Assembly (NCBI RefSeq): GCF_900198655.1
Contig: NZ_FZPO01000008.1
Location: 37,168 to 101,167 of the forward strand
Source: Helicobacter equorum
GTDB taxonomy: Bacteria; Campylobacterota; Campylobacteria; Campylobacterales; Helicobacteraceae
Reading direction: 5' to 3'
Length of the DNA stretch: 64,000 bases
Positions within the stretch are counted from its first letter, which is position 1, and each line of letters begins with the position of its first letter. Positions 35,035 to 45,773 of the stretch are shown here, piece after piece. The translations under genes and the position numbers were made by a program. The notes under the pieces are model-generated. The model did not search any database, was not told where the DNA came from, and was given only the letters and a program-made list of their open reading frames with translations.

Positions 35035-35766
35035 CTATTTCATACCTACAGCTACCATTTTGCGTCTGAGATAGGCTATTTTACTTTGTAGTGGAAGCTC
35101 TTTTGGGCAGACATCATGACAAGCAATAAGACTCATACACCCAAAGACACCATTATCATTTCCTACGAGTTCATAATAGTCTTCATCGCTACGCTCATCA
35201 TGTGGATCAATCATAAATCGCATGACGCGATTCATGCCAGCAGCTCCCAAGAAATCTTCACGCATTACTTTTGTTGCGCAACCAGCTATACAGCAACCGC
35301 ATTCAATACAGCGATCAAGTTCAAAGACTTCTTGTGCGACTTCAGGCTCCACACGCTCCTCTAATACAGAGATATCTACTTCTTTTTGAGAATGTATCCA
35401 GCTTTCCACGCGTTTTGTCATTCCCTCAAACCACTCACCGGTATTAACACTCAAGTCTTTAATGAGCTTAAATGCCGGTAGAGGCATAAGCGTGATGATT
35501 TCAGGTAGATCTTTGGTGAGTGTGCGACATGCAAGGCGTGGGCGTCCATTGATCATCATACCACAGCTTCCACAAATCCCTGCACGACACACAAAGTCAA
35601 AACTCAAATCCGGATCTTGGTGTTCGCGAATGAGATTGAGCGCGATAAAAATAGTCATAGAATCTGTTTCTTGAAGTTTATATTCTCGAAAATGTGGCTT
35701 AGAAACAGCACTTTGTGGATCAAACTTTAATGCTTTAATAGTTAAGGTTCTTGCTTGTGTGCTCAT
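35035..35766 (-). CDS. frdB: Fumarate reductase iron-sulfur subunit
   Basis: 243 residues. Three cluster motifs are seen: [21 protein letters not shown] (2Fe-2S, near residue 62), [11 protein letters not shown] (near residue 150) and [16 protein letters not shown] (near residue 210). It passes electrons from the menaquinol-oxidising FrdC to FrdA. Last gene of frdCAB; it starts one base beside the frdA stop. Confidence 0.96.
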   Translation of the reverse strand: MSTQARTLTIKALKFDPQSAVSKPHFREYKLQETDSMTIFIALNLIREHQDPDLSFDFVCRAGICGSCGMMINGRPRLACRTLTKDLPEIITLMPLPAFKLIKDLSVNTGEWFEGMTKRVESWIHSQKEVDISVLEERVEPEVAQEVFELDRCIECGCCIAGCATKVMREDFLGAAGMNRVMRFMIDPHDERSDEDYYELVGNDNGVFGCMSLIACHDVCPKELPLQSKIAYLRRKMVAVGMK

Positions 35767-37748
35767 TATTTATCTCCTAATCGTTGGTTTCTTGCCTTAA
35801 ATTTGCTTTGTAGCTCAAAAGGCATTAGTGCTTCTTGGATAGCGTATCTATCACCACCTTTGCTTTGAATCTCTTGCGTGATAGCATCTATTTGTGTTTG
35901 TCTTTGTGCAGAGAGAGGGTTTTCTATCATATTGTCTTTGGCCCCATATCCGCGGAATCCAGGTGCAAGTTCCATGTTCATAATATCCAAATCTTCATAG
36001 GTAATGGTTGGTAGCGTTTGGTTTGGATCTTCCCAACTTGCAAGCGTGCGCTTAAGCCAATTAAGGTCATCTCGTTTTGGATAGTCCTCACGACTATGTG
36101 CACCTCTAGACTCTGTTCTTTGTAATGCTCCAAGTGCTACGCAAAGTGCTATTTTTAGCATTCTTGGCACACGATATGCATCTTCAAGTTCTGGATTGTC
36201 GTGAAGTTTTTTGTTTTTGACTTGGATATTTTTGCTACGTTTATAGAGTTCCTCTAGTCGTGTTACTGCATCTTGCAAGCCTTTGCCTTCGCGGAAAATC
36301 CCTACATCTTCTTCCATAATTTCTTTCATTTGGTTTTTGATGACATATACATCTTCATTACCAGAATTATTAAGAAGATTTTCAAGATAGCTTTGTTGCT
36401 TATTAAGAAAGGTCTCTACAACATTTGTAGAAATATCTGTTTGTGCGCTTTCACAGAACTGAGCAAAATAATCACCAATAATCATACCACTTACCACAGC
36501 TTCACTTACGGAGTTTCCACCTAAGCGGTTAAAGCCGTGTAAATCCCAACACGCAGACTCGCCAGCAGCAAAAAGCCCTTGTAGATATGTGTGCCCCTGG
36601 TAATTTGTCCGAATCCCACCCATTGAGTAGTGTTGCATAGGCTTCACAGGTGCCCAGCCTTTTCTTCCCTCATCAGCAGGATCGATACCAGCAAATACCT
36701 TACAAATATCTTGGACATCACGGAGATTGCGTTCAATATGTTCGCGTCCAAGAATAGAAATATCAAGCCACAAATGTTCTCCATATGGGGATTTAACGCC
36801 CTTACCCTCGCGAATTCTTTGAATCATTCTGCGTGAAACTACATCACGGCTTGCTAGTTCTTTTTTTTCAGGTTCATAATCAGGCATAAAGCGATACCCA
36901 TCTACATCACGCAAGATCCCGCCATCACCGCGACAACCTTCGGTGAGCAAGATTCCAGATGGGAAAAGCGGGGTTGGGTGAAACTGCACCGCTTCCATAT
37001 TACCGAGTTTTGCAACACCTGTTTCCATAGCAATCGCTAAACCTGTTCCCTCACAGATGACGGCATTTGTAGTGTTTTTGTAGATTCTGCCATAGCCACC
37101 AGTGGCGATAAGTGTGCCTTTAGAAATATACGCACTTAATTCACCACTCACAAGGTCGCGCACGATTGCACCATAGCATCTTCCATCTTTGTGGATAAGG
37201 CTTAATGCTTCTTTTCTATCTTGAATCTCTACACCATTTTTGTATGCCTCATTTGCCACAGCATAAAGCATTGTATGCCCAGTAGCATCAGCAGTGTAGC
37301 AAGTTCGCCATTTTTTTGTACCACCAAAGTCGCGTGAATGGATATAGCCATGTCTAAATTCTTCTTCGGTAATGGTAGTTTTTTGCGCATTGATGATAGC
37401 TGTTCTATCACCTTTTTTAATTCTTGTCCAAGGCACACCCCAAGATGCTAGTTCTCTAATAGCTTTTGGTGCAGTGGTTACAAACATTCTTGCCACATTT
37501 TGATCGCAACCCCAATCGCTCCCTTTTACTGTGTCGGCAAAATGCAAATCTTCATTATCCCCATCACTCATTTTTGAATTTCCAAGACTGGCTTGCATAC
37601 CGCCCTGTGCTGCTGCGGAGTGCGATCTTTTTACAGGTACGAGGGATAAGACTATTGTATTTAAGCCTTTTTGTTTTGCTGCAATTGACGCTCTAAGTCC
37701 AGCCAATCCACCACCTATTACAAGTGCATCACAATATGTTATTTTCAT
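35766..37748 (-). CDS. frdA: Fumarate reductase flavoprotein subunit
   Basis: 660 residues. N-terminal FAD motif [14 protein letters not shown], the flavin-attachment region [16 protein letters not shown] (His near residue 43), the substrate-site stretch [21 protein letters not shown] near residue 245 minus its ends, and [16 protein letters not shown] near residue 405. Terminal enzyme of anaerobic fumarate respiration in this group. Confidence 0.97.
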   Translation of the reverse strand: MKITYCDALVIGGGLAGLRASIAAKQKGLNTIVLSLVPVKRSHSAAAQGGMQASLGNSKMSDGDNEDLHFADTVKGSDWGCDQNVARMFVTTAPKAIRELASWGVPWTRIKKGDRTAIINAQKTTITEEEFRHGYIHSRDFGGTKKWRTCYTADATGHTMLYAVANEAYKNGVEIQDRKEALSLIHKDGRCYGAIVRDLVSGELSAYISKGTLIATGGYGRIYKNTTNAVICEGTGLAIAMETGVAKLGNMEAVQFHPTPLFPSGILLTEGCRGDGGILRDVDGYRFMPDYEPEKKELASRDVVSRRMIQRIREGKGVKSPYGEHLWLDISILGREHIERNLRDVQDICKVFAGIDPADEGRKGWAPVKPMQHYSMGGIRTNYQGHTYLQGLFAAGESACWDLHGFNRLGGNSVSEAVVSGMIIGDYFAQFCESAQTDISTNVVETFLNKQQSYLENLLNNSGNEDVYVIKNQMKEIMEEDVGIFREGKGLQDAVTRLEELYKRSKNIQVKNKKLHDNPELEDAYRVPRMLKIALCVALGALQRTESRGAHSREDYPKRDDLNWLKRTLASWEDPNQTLPTITYEDLDIMNMELAPGFRGYGAKDNMIENPLSAQRQTQIDAITQEIQSKGGDRYAIQEALMPFELQSKFKARNQRLGDK

Positions 37749-37759
37749 CTGCTCTCCTT

Positions 37760-38521
37760 TTATTTACCAAAATCTCGCACATCTTGCGCTTTGTAATCTT
37801 GTATGCTTTTTTGTGGATCTAATTCTAAACCAATGGATACATATGCAATATATGTGCATATACCAAGTGCAAGGAAGAAAATTGTCATGCCCATTTTGAT
37901 AGTGCGAAGTGTTTTGATACTGAGTCCTTCAAACCAACCCCATTTAATACAAAGTCTATACAGACCTACGGATCCATGAACTTCTACTGCAATAAGAAGC
38001 ACTAAATACAAAAGCCAAAAATGATCTTGCACAAAGCGATATGATGAAGTACTTGGACCAATGGTTTCTGGTTTGGTAAGCATGATGTAGAGGTGAATGC
38101 TCCCCAAGAAAAAGAGTGCAAAGCCTGTAAGAACTTGTAAGCCCCAATAACTTGTATCCCCGTGTTTCATAAGGTTTTTATGCACCTTGAAAGACAAAAG
38201 TTGTCTGTAGTTAATAGGGAATTTTCGCACTGCCAAAAATGCGTGTGTAACAAATGCAATGATAACAATTGCAACTACGATACTGACGATAATCGTGTTG
38301 CCACCCTCAAATAAAAAATCTGCCTCAAAAAATTTGGTTACGGCATACATTGCTTCTTTGCCAAGCAAAATGCTTGAGACAAAAAACATATGCGCTATCA
38401 TAAATAACGCCAAAAACAAGCCCGTAGCACTTTGGTAAAAATCCAGTTTTGCTGGAATCTTGCTATGCTTGCGTTCTGAAGTTACGCCTGTGTAACTCTC
38501 AATCACTTTTTCTTCTTGCAT
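37760..38521 (-). CDS. frdC: Fumarate reductase dihaem cytochrome b subunit
   Basis: 253 residues with five membrane helices and the expected haem-ligand histidines in [30 protein letters not shown] and [10 protein letters not shown]. It resembles the Wolinella-type single-subunit anchor that oxidises menaquinol. First gene of the operon, SD AAGGAGAAAGT. A region with TATAAC about 30 bases before the ATG could be its -10. Confidence 0.95.
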   Translation of the reverse strand: MQEEKVIESYTGVTSERKHSKIPAKLDFYQSATGLFLALFMIAHMFFVSSILLGKEAMYAVTKFFEADFLFEGGNTIIVSIVVAIVIIAFVTHAFLAVRKFPINYRQLLSFKVHKNLMKHGDTSYWGLQVLTGFALFFLGSIHLYIMLTKPETIGPSTSSYRFVQDHFWLLYLVLLIAVEVHGSVGLYRLCIKWGWFEGLSIKTLRTIKMGMTIFFLALGICTYIAYVSIGLELDPQKSIQDYKAQDVRDFGK

Positions 38522-38615
38522 ACTTTCTCCTTAGCATTATGTTATATTCCTCATTAAGTGAATATGCTCTGATTTTAGGACAAAATACTTTTAAAAAGAT
38601 TAAGAAGCCAAAATG

Positions 38616-40334
38616 TTATAAGAAAGTTTTTTCTTGCTCGTGTATTTTTGTTACTTTTCCTTCACCAATTTCTACGACTTTATTAGCAAGTTCAATCGTG
38701 CTTGGTCTGTGAGCAATAAGAATAATAATTTTATCCTTGCGAATGAGATGAATAGCCTCTTTGATTAAATCTTCGGTTTGTGAATCTAGCGCACTTGTTA
38801 CTTCATCAAGTATGAATACATCGGGATTTTTATACATTGCCCTAGCTATGGCTATGCGTTGGCGCTGACCACCACTTAAATTCGTGCCAAATTCATCTAA
38901 TATCGTGTGAATCCCTTGAGGCATAGCTTGGACATATTCATACATTTGTGCATTCTTTAGGGCTTCTATTACGCGATTTTCATCTACTTCCATACCATAG
39001 GCGACATTTTTGGCAATCGTATCATTAAAAATAAAGATTCTCTGCGTCACAATGGCAATATTTTCTCTCAAACTCTTTTGTGTGTAATCTTTGATATTTT
39101 TATCATTAATGAGAATCTCACCACTATCGCATTCATAAAGACGCAGTATGAGATTTACCAATGTGCTTTTACCACTGCCACTTTTGCCTACCAAGGCGAT
39201 GATTTCATTGCGTTTAAAGTCTAGGCTAACGCCTTGCAAGGCGTGTGTTTGCTCATATGAAAAAGTTGCATTTTTGATCTTTATAGAATCTACTGGTTTA
39301 TGGAGGATGTGTGTACCATCTGTAATGTTTGAAGTTTTATTAAGAATTTCAAAGATTCTATCGCTTGCAACAATAGCATTTTGCATATTACCCCAAAGAT
39401 TGACAAGTTTTTTAAATGGAGTAAAGATCATAAAAAGTGCAGCAGCAAATGATCCAAACTCTTCGGCGCTAAGATTCCCAGCATGAATTTCTATTGTCGC
39501 CATATAGATGATTACAGCCAATGCTACTGCCCCAAGGAATTCCATAAGTGGAGAGGTAAGTTCTCCTACGCGCACAGATTTCATACTGATTTTAAGAAAT
39601 TGTTTGTTTTGTTCTTTGAAATGTTGCGCCTCAAGAGCTTCGCCATTGCTTACTTTGATAATTTCGATATTATTAAAAATTTCTGTAAGTTTGGAGGTAA
39701 TGTCTGCATTTTTTTCTTGCAAGGATCGTGCATATCTTTTCATTTTTCGGATAATGATATTTATTGGTATGATTGCCAGAGGAATGACAATAAGTCCTAT
39801 AATGGCAAGTTTTGGGCTTTGATAAAAGACAACAAAGATGAGTCCAATTATCGTGCTAAATTCTCGAATAAAATCAGTAATATAGTTGGACACTGCCATA
39901 CGAATGATGCCAATATCATTTGTGATTCGAGACATAAGCTCCCCACCACGCATTTTATTAAAAAAGTTTAGCTCAAGACTTAGCATATGCGTAAGCATTT
40001 TATCGCGCACTTGGCGGACAATATCTTGCCCAATAAAATTCATAAAATAAGATTGGACATAGGTGCCACCAGCTTTACCAAAATAAATAAGGATAATCAA
40101 AAGTGGCATAGCAATCGCAAGAAGATTATTTTTTGCCATATTTTCAAAGCTAAAAAATGGCGTATCTTTTGGCACTTTTCCCATAAGTGTGCCTAGCAAT
40201 GGTTCAATCATATAAGTTGCCCCTGCTGTGCAGAGTGCTGCCAACAACGATGCGCCAACAGCGATTAAAAATGAAGTGTAGTGCCCCTTGATGTAGGGCA
40301 AAAAGCGTCTAAAAAATTGAATAAGAGTTTTCAC
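38616..40334 (-). CDS. msbA: MsbA-like ABC exporter (lipid A flippase candidate)
   Basis: 572 residues: six membrane helices up to about residue 310, then a nucleotide-binding domain with Walker A VGKSGSGKSTLVNL, signature LSGGQRQRIAIARAM, Walker B VFILDEVTSALDS and switch IAHRPSTIE. The transmembrane part has FMNFIGQDIVRQVRDKM and ELNFFNKMRGGELMSRI, typical of MsbA. Start is GTG directly after the copP stop. A glycan or drug exporter role cannot be excluded by sequence alone. Confidence 0.85.
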   Translation of the reverse strand: MKTLIQFFRRFLPYIKGHYTSFLIAVGASLLAALCTAGATYMIEPLLGTLMGKVPKDTPFFSFENMAKNNLLAIAMPLLIILIYFGKAGGTYVQSYFMNFIGQDIVRQVRDKMLTHMLSLELNFFNKMRGGELMSRITNDIGIIRMAVSNYITDFIREFSTIIGLIFVVFYQSPKLAIIGLIVIPLAIIPINIIIRKMKRYARSLQEKNADITSKLTEIFNNIEIIKVSNGEALEAQHFKEQNKQFLKISMKSVRVGELTSPLMEFLGAVALAVIIYMATIEIHAGNLSAEEFGSFAAALFMIFTPFKKLVNLWGNMQNAIVASDRIFEILNKTSNITDGTHILHKPVDSIKIKNATFSYEQTHALQGVSLDFKRNEIIALVGKSGSGKSTLVNLILRLYECDSGEILINDKNIKDYTQKSLRENIAIVTQRIFIFNDTIAKNVAYGMEVDENRVIEALKNAQMYEYVQAMPQGIHTILDEFGTNLSGGQRQRIAIARAMYKNPDVFILDEVTSALDSQTEDLIKEAIHLIRKDKIIILIAHRPSTIELANKVVEIGEGKVTKIHEQEKTFL

Positions 40335-40532
40335 TTATAGCTCAAATCCAGCATCTAAGATAGCTTCACAAATTTGCTCTTTTGTAGCAGGAGCATTAAA
40401 TTCTACTTTCACGCTTTTAGCAGGTAAATCTACTTGTATGCGTTCTATACCTTCTAACTCGCCTACAAACTTTTCAAGCTTATCGACACAACCTTGACAT
40501 TTCATACCATTTACACTTAATGTGATTTCCAT
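40335..40532 (-). CDS. copP: Copper chaperone CopP/CopZ
   Basis: 65 residues, one heavy-metal-associated domain with the copper motif GMKCQGC near residue 10. The ATG at 40532 is seven bases after AAGGAG and is preferred to the GTG at 40538. It follows copA with 17 bases between and hands Cu(I) to it. Confidence 0.93.
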   Translation of the reverse strand: MEITLSVNGMKCQGCVDKLEKFVGELEGIERIQVDLPAKSVKVEFNAPATKEQICEAILDAGFEL

Positions 40533-40555
40533 AATCACACTCCTTTAATAAAACT

Positions 40556-42781
40556 TTACAGAATTGAGAATCTTCGTAACCTCGAGGCATTAAGCACAAC
40601 ACTTATAGAGCTAAGACTCATAGCTAATGCACAAAACATCGGATCTAAGAATATTCCAAATCCTCCCAATGCCCCGCAAGCAATGGGAATAAAGACAATA
40701 TTATACCCAAAAGCCCAAAATAAATTTCCTTTTATGTTTGCAATTGTCGCTTTGCTTAGGTTGTAGGCGTTGAGGATTGCCTTTGCATTGCGATTATAGA
40801 TAATAATATCAGCACAATTTTGCGCTACATCATTGCCACTTGCATATGCCATACTAACATCTGAGCTTTTGAGTGCGGCAGCATCATTGACCCCATCACC
40901 AATCATAAGAATCTGTGCGTTTGGGTTTTGTGCTTTAGTGTGCGTGATAAAGTCTAGCTTATCTTTGGGTTTTGCCTGTGCTATAACTTCTTTAATACCT
41001 AGAGTTTGTGCGCTTTGTATCGCGCTTTGTTTGGTATCGCCACTTAGCATAGTGATATGAAGATTTTGTGTGCGTAATGAATCTAGTGTAGGGATAATGT
41101 CTTGGCGTAGTAAATCGCGTAAATACAACACTCCAATAATATTATATGAATCTGCTAGATATACAATGAGTTTGGCGGATTGTTGGTAGTTTTGGTACGG
41201 ATTGTGGAGGTTTGGTATGTGTTGTTGGATATATTCGAGATTGCCCAAAAGATAGGTGTTATTTTCTATTTTGCCCCGTATCCCAAATCCAGTTACAGAG
41301 TTAAATTCTTGCGCCACTTTATATGTGGCATTGTGGGTTTTGGCATATGTAATAAGTGCTTGAGCGATGATATGAGTGCTATTAGATTCTAAGCTATATA
41401 CAAGCGAGAGAAATTCTTGCCTATCTATGTGAGTTTGGATATCAAAAACTTCTAGCCCTTCAGAGAGTGTGCCAGTTTTATCAAAAACGATATGTGTGAT
41501 TTTACTAAGAGATTCTAGGCAACTCGCGGTTTTAAAAAATACGCCCATTTTGAGAGCTTTTGCCTTAGCATGCAAAAATGCCATAGGCGTAGCCAGTCCA
41601 AGCGCACAAGGACAAGAAATTACAAGCGTAGCAATGCATATGTCAAGTCCAAAACTAAAATCACGCATAATCCACCAAAATATTCCAGCCACAAGCGCGA
41701 TACATATCACAAATGGCACAAAGACCCCAGCAATTTTATCGGCTAAAATTCCAATTGGGGCTTTAGATTGTGTGGCATTGTTGATGAGCGTAAAGATTTG
41801 GCTTAGGATTGTTTGTGCACCTACTTGCGTGGCTTGTATGATAAGTGCGCCATCAAGATTGATAGAGCCAGAAGAGAGTGAATCTCCAGCTTTTTTAAGC
41901 ACAGGGATACTTTCACCATTGATGCTACTTTCATCAACGCTACTTTGCCCCTCCAACACAAACCCATCTACTACCACGACATCACCAGGTAGAATTTTAA
42001 TTACATCATCTTTTTGTACCTCTTGTGCCAAGACTTCTATCCATTCATTATCTTGTGTGTGTTTAAGAATCTTTTTTTGGTTGATTTCAAGTAAAAAATT
42101 CGCACTCTTTTTAGCCTCGTCTTTGGAGGTATTTTCGATATATTTTCCAATCATCACAAAGCATAAAATCACGCTCACGCTTTCAAAATACAAATGCGCG
42201 TGAATCCCTAAGCCAAAAATATCAATCATGCCTTTGAGACTATATAAAAATGCTGCACTTGTGCCAAGTGCGATGAGTGAATCCATAGTGGGATTTCTCG
42301 CGATGAGAGCCTTAAAGCCTTTGAAATAAAAGTTTCGCCCCATATGCATAACAATGAGTGTGCTAATAAGCATAATAAGAGAATCTGCATTTATGGAAAT
42401 AAGAAAATGTGAGTTAAGAAATCCAAACATCGCATTCAGCGCAAATATAAGTGTGATAAGTGTAAAAATACTAGCAAAAATGAGACGCCTTTTAGGTGGC
42501 AATAATGCAGAATCTAGAGCATTAAAACGCGCAAATATACCTTGCGGAGAATCTTGTACGCTATGGTTTGGAAGCATGCTAGGTGTATAACCAAGCTTAG
42601 CAATAAAGGTAAAAATCTCTTCTAAGCTTATTTGGGTTTCATCATAGGTAATTTGTGCTTGTTGGCTAACAAGATTAACTTGTATATCTTTGCAATAAGG
42701 TTTGCGTGAAAGTGCGCGCTCAATACCACTACTACACGCTGAACAACTCATGCCATCAATATAAAAATGTGCTTCTTTCAT
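40556..42781 (-). CDS. copA: Copper-exporting P1B-type ATPase CopA
   Basis: 741 residues. One N-terminal metal-binding domain (GMSCSACSSG), eight membrane helices, the actuator motif near residue 270 (DESSINGESIPV), the ion-channel motif SCPCALGLATP, phosphorylation site DKTGTLSEG near residue 435 and hinge GDGVNDAAALK near residue 640. It removes Cu(I) from the cytoplasm. The 64-base region upstream is very AT-rich with TATATAATT, a likely promoter; no clear CueR- or CsoR-type operator was identified. Confidence 0.96.
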   Translation of the reverse strand: MKEAHFYIDGMSCSACSSGIERALSRKPYCKDIQVNLVSQQAQITYDETQISLEEIFTFIAKLGYTPSMLPNHSVQDSPQGIFARFNALDSALLPPKRRLIFASIFTLITLIFALNAMFGFLNSHFLISINADSLIMLISTLIVMHMGRNFYFKGFKALIARNPTMDSLIALGTSAAFLYSLKGMIDIFGLGIHAHLYFESVSVILCFVMIGKYIENTSKDEAKKSANFLLEINQKKILKHTQDNEWIEVLAQEVQKDDVIKILPGDVVVVDGFVLEGQSSVDESSINGESIPVLKKAGDSLSSGSINLDGALIIQATQVGAQTILSQIFTLINNATQSKAPIGILADKIAGVFVPFVICIALVAGIFWWIMRDFSFGLDICIATLVISCPCALGLATPMAFLHAKAKALKMGVFFKTASCLESLSKITHIVFDKTGTLSEGLEVFDIQTHIDRQEFLSLVYSLESNSTHIIAQALITYAKTHNATYKVAQEFNSVTGFGIRGKIENNTYLLGNLEYIQQHIPNLHNPYQNYQQSAKLIVYLADSYNIIGVLYLRDLLRQDIIPTLDSLRTQNLHITMLSGDTKQSAIQSAQTLGIKEVIAQAKPKDKLDFITHTKAQNPNAQILMIGDGVNDAAALKSSDVSMAYASGNDVAQNCADIIIYNRNAKAILNAYNLSKATIANIKGNLFWAFGYNIVFIPIACGALGGFGIFLDPMFCALAMSLSSISVVLNASRLRRFSIL

Positions 42782-42845
42782 AATACGCCTCTAACAATAT
42801 GATACATGGATATAAATTATATATAAGAGTATATAATATTACATT

Positions 42846-44273
42846 TTAGGAACGTTTATAATCATCTTCTAAACGCACAATATCATCTTCACCTAGATAT
42901 TCACCCATTTGCACTTCTATAAGCACTAGAGGGATTTTACCCGGATTTTCTAGTCTATGTGAAGCACCCATAGGGATATATGTGGATTCATTAGCTTTTA
43001 AAAATACTTCTTTATCCCCAATTTGCACGAGCGCGCTACCACTTACTACAATCCAATGTTCGTTTCTGTGAAAGTGTTTTTGTAAGCTTAGTCTATGTTT
43101 TGGCTTAACGATAATTTGCTTGATTTTATATGTGTGAGATTCTAAAAGCACACTATAGGTTCCCCAAGGTCTGTGTGCTGTATTGTGAATCTGTGTAGAT
43201 TCTGGATATGTTGTTTTGAGGATCGGGATAAGTTCTTTAATGCGTTGTGTTTGGTTTAGTGGGGCAATGAGCAAACAATCTCCACTATTGACTACCGCGA
43301 GGTTATCTATACCAATAGTTGCTACGAGTTTGTCAGAAAGAATAAAATTGTTTGTTGAATCTAATTGGACATACGCTCCTTTTGTAGCATTCCCTTTTTC
43401 ATCGCTTTGCCACTCTTGTTTTAGTGCTTCAAATCCTCCCACATCATTCCATACAAAAGTCCCATCCACGCAAGCCACTTTTGTGCTTTTTTCCATGAGT
43501 GCATAATCTATACTAATTTCTTGTATATCCTCACATACTTTAGGCTCTAGGCGGATTGTGTGTGCATTTGGTGCAGTGTGTTTGCTTTGGATATAGGCTT
43601 TCGTGCAAGATTCAAGGAGTTTTGGTTCGTGGGCTTGTAATTCACGCAAAAATACATCAGCACGAAAACAAAACATACCACTATTCCAAAAATATTTACC
43701 ACTTTGCAGATATTTTTGTGCTGTGGGAAGATCAGGTTTTTCGACAAATTGTTCTACAATACCATTTTGTGCCTTGATATAGCCATAGCCTGTGTGTGGT
43801 GCAGTGGGTGTAATCCCAAACGTCACAAGAAAACCTTTTTGTGCCAAATCCAAAGCTTTATATATGCATGCAAGATACTGATCTTCATCTTTGATGAGGT
43901 GATCGCTTGGCAGGGCAAGAATTATCTCATCTTCTTTTTTTTCTGTGGCTTGTAATGCAGCAAAACAAAGGGCAGGAGCAGTATTTTTGGCAAGAGATTC
44001 TAAAATATAAGAATCTATAGATATGCCAACTTCTTGTGCAATATCTTTGGCTAAAAAAAAGTGCTTGTCATTTGTGATGACACTAAAGGCGGCATTATGG
44101 GTTTTTGTGAGAATCTGATTGCGCTTTAGTGTGTGCGCAAAAAGTGTATTGCGTGAATCTGTAGCATCTTTTTGAGTGTTTGGAAGGATTGGTGCGAATT
44201 GTTTGGGAAGCAGTTCTCGTGAAAGTGGCCAAAGCCTCGTGCCAGATCCGCCACAAAGTATACTAATAGTCAT
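42846..44273 (-). CDS. manC: Mannose-1-phosphate guanylyltransferase / mannose-6-phosphate isomerase
   Basis: 475 residues, the bifunctional type II enzyme feeding GDP-mannose, and from it GDP-fucose, into surface glycans. Nucleotidyltransferase motif LCGGSGTRLWPLSRELLPKQF is at the N-terminus (20-residue limit: key part GGSGTRLWPLSR); FVEKPDLPTA is in the middle; the C-terminal cupin isomerase domain has RPWGTYSVL, QKHFHRNEHW and GASHRLENP. Start is ATG 44273 after AAGGAGA, not the upstream codon at 44312. Confidence 0.93.
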   Translation of the reverse strand: MTISILCGGSGTRLWPLSRELLPKQFAPILPNTQKDATDSRNTLFAHTLKRNQILTKTHNAAFSVITNDKHFFLAKDIAQEVGISIDSYILESLAKNTAPALCFAALQATEKKEDEIILALPSDHLIKDEDQYLACIYKALDLAQKGFLVTFGITPTAPHTGYGYIKAQNGIVEQFVEKPDLPTAQKYLQSGKYFWNSGMFCFRADVFLRELQAHEPKLLESCTKAYIQSKHTAPNAHTIRLEPKVCEDIQEISIDYALMEKSTKVACVDGTFVWNDVGGFEALKQEWQSDEKGNATKGAYVQLDSTNNFILSDKLVATIGIDNLAVVNSGDCLLIAPLNQTQRIKELIPILKTTYPESTQIHNTAHRPWGTYSVLLESHTYKIKQIIVKPKHRLSLQKHFHRNEHWIVVSGSALVQIGDKEVFLKANESTYIPMGASHRLENPGKIPLVLIEVQMGEYLGEDDIVRLEDDYKRS

Positions 44274-44296
44274 AAAAAGTCTCCTTAAGATAACCG

Positions 44297-44315
44297 ATAT
44301 TGAGATACTCAATAT
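44297..44315. promoter_or_regulatory. Perfect dyad between manC and pepD
   Basis: ATATTGAG and CTCAATAT separated by three bases, in the 110-base region between the two divergent genes and just upstream of the pepD -10 box. It could be an operator acting on either gene; no known regulator site is matched. Confidence 0.35.
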
Positions 44316-44330
44316 TGCTTGAAGTTAAGT

Positions 44331-44336
44331 TATAAT
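44331..44336 (+). promoter_or_regulatory. -10 element for pepD-argC-lpxH
   Basis: TATAAT 46 bases before the pepD ATG, in AT-rich DNA. Confidence 0.5.
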
Positions 44337-44381
44337 GGCAAAAATTATAGCAAACTTAGCGATAAAACGCCTTAAGGGGAG

Positions 44382-45773
44382 ATGATGTATCAAAAAGTGT
44401 TGGCGTATTTTTCACAGATCTGTGCTATTCCTCATGGGAGCTTTCATACTCAAGAGCTTTTTTTGTATCTCACAAAGACTTTAGAAAACCTCGGATTTAT
44501 AGTAAGTAGTGATGAGGCATATAATATCTATGCAAAAAAAGTAGATTCTCAAAGTACAAAGCCAGTGTGTTGTTTGCAGGGACACTATGATATGGTGTGT
44601 GTGGGTCGTGCAGCACAGAATCTAGCTATACAAACTTATGAGGAGGATATAAAAGGAGTGTCATATCTGTGCGCAAAAGATTCGAGTTTGGGCGCAGATA
44701 ATGGGATTGCTTTGGCATGTATGTTGGCTCTTGGTGAGAGAATGAGTAATTTTGAAGTCCTCATCACTAGTAATGAAGAGGTAGGTATGCTAGGAGCAAA
44801 AAATCTCCATATGCTTATAGAATCTGATGTGCTACTAAATTTAGATTCTGAAGATATACATGAGATTGTGCTAGGGTGTGCAGGTGGTGTGGATATAAAT
44901 GCAACGCTTCATTTAAACCCTTGTATGAGGACTTTTGATGAGATGTTTGTGATACGATCACATGGCTTTGTGGGTGGACATAGTGGTGTGGATATACACA
45001 AAAATATCCCTAATGCGATTGTGGAATTTGCGCATTTTCTTATGGACAAACCAGTGCAGATTCTTGCGTTGCATGCAGGAGAGAAGCGAAACTCTATCCC
45101 TGTGGGTGTGGAATGTGTGGTATATGGAGATAAAGATTTGTGTGCTTATGCAAATGCGCATTTTTCTATCACACGTATAGAATCTACAGAGGATTTGCAG
45201 CCTTTAGGCATTTCTATTCAAATGACACACAAAGTTTATGAAAGTAAAGACATTCTTTCGCCCATTATTGCGTTACATAGCGGAGTGTATGAAATAGAAT
45301 CTAGCACCAAAAGTGTGGTAGATTCACTCAATCTCTCATGTGTGCATTTACAAGATGGGGTATTAACATTTGAGCTTTTTGCTCGTGCAAATGATGATAC
45401 GAAATTAGTGCGTATGCAACGGCGTATTCACACGCTTTTAGGTGCATTTGGGTTTGGTGTGGCATATAGTGATTTTTATAGTGCGTGGCAACGCAGCATT
45501 AGCGATGATGATGCACTTTTGGCTGTACTTTTAAAGCTGTATAAGGCAAATGGGATTGCGCCATACATCACACAGATTCATGCAGGATTAGAATGTGGGA
45601 TTTTGGGACAGAGGTTGCAAGAGTTACAAAAACCAAATGCTACAAAGATTCTTTCCATTGGTCCAACTATTGAGTTTCCTCATAGCACAAAGGAGCGATT
45701 GAATCTTGAAAGTTTAAGGGCTTTTGTGGCAATTTTGGAAGGGACATTACAAGCATTAGGATTGAGAGTATGA
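44382..45773 (+). CDS. pepD: Aminoacyl-histidine dipeptidase (M20 family, PepD-like)
   Basis: 463 residues. Metal-site motifs are CCLQGHYDMVC near residue 67, SSLGADNGIALA near residue 100 and TSNEEVGMLGA near residue 128, with a late His in IHAGLECG. Cleaves Xaa-His dipeptides such as carnosine. AAGGGGAG touches the ATG at 44382, so the ATG at 44385 may be the real start. It overlaps argC by four bases. Confidence 0.88.
   Translation: MMYQKVLAYFSQICAIPHGSFHTQELFLYLTKTLENLGFIVSSDEAYNIYAKKVDSQSTKPVCCLQGHYDMVCVGRAAQNLAIQTYEEDIKGVSYLCAKDSSLGADNGIALACMLALGERMSNFEVLITSNEEVGMLGAKNLHMLIESDVLLNLDSEDIHEIVLGCAGGVDINATLHLNPCMRTFDEMFVIRSHGFVGGHSGVDIHKNIPNAIVEFAHFLMDKPVQILALHAGEKRNSIPVGVECVVYGDKDLCAYANAHFSITRIESTEDLQPLGISIQMTHKVYESKDILSPIIALHSGVYEIESSTKSVVDSLNLSCVHLQDGVLTFELFARANDDTKLVRMQRRIHTLLGAFGFGVAYSDFYSAWQRSISDDDALLAVLLKLYKANGIAPYITQIHAGLECGILGQRLQELQKPNATKILSIGPTIEFPHSTKERLNLESLRAFVAILEGTLQALGLRV

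Noticed and set aside
39483..39971. 162-codon plus-strand frame
   Set aside because: Antisense to the well-supported msbA gene; no start signal or recognisable domain.
41469..42203. 244-codon plus-strand frame
   Set aside because: Lies fully antisense to copA, whose P-type ATPase motifs are clear; Ser/Thr/Cys/Ile-rich composition typical of a shadow frame.
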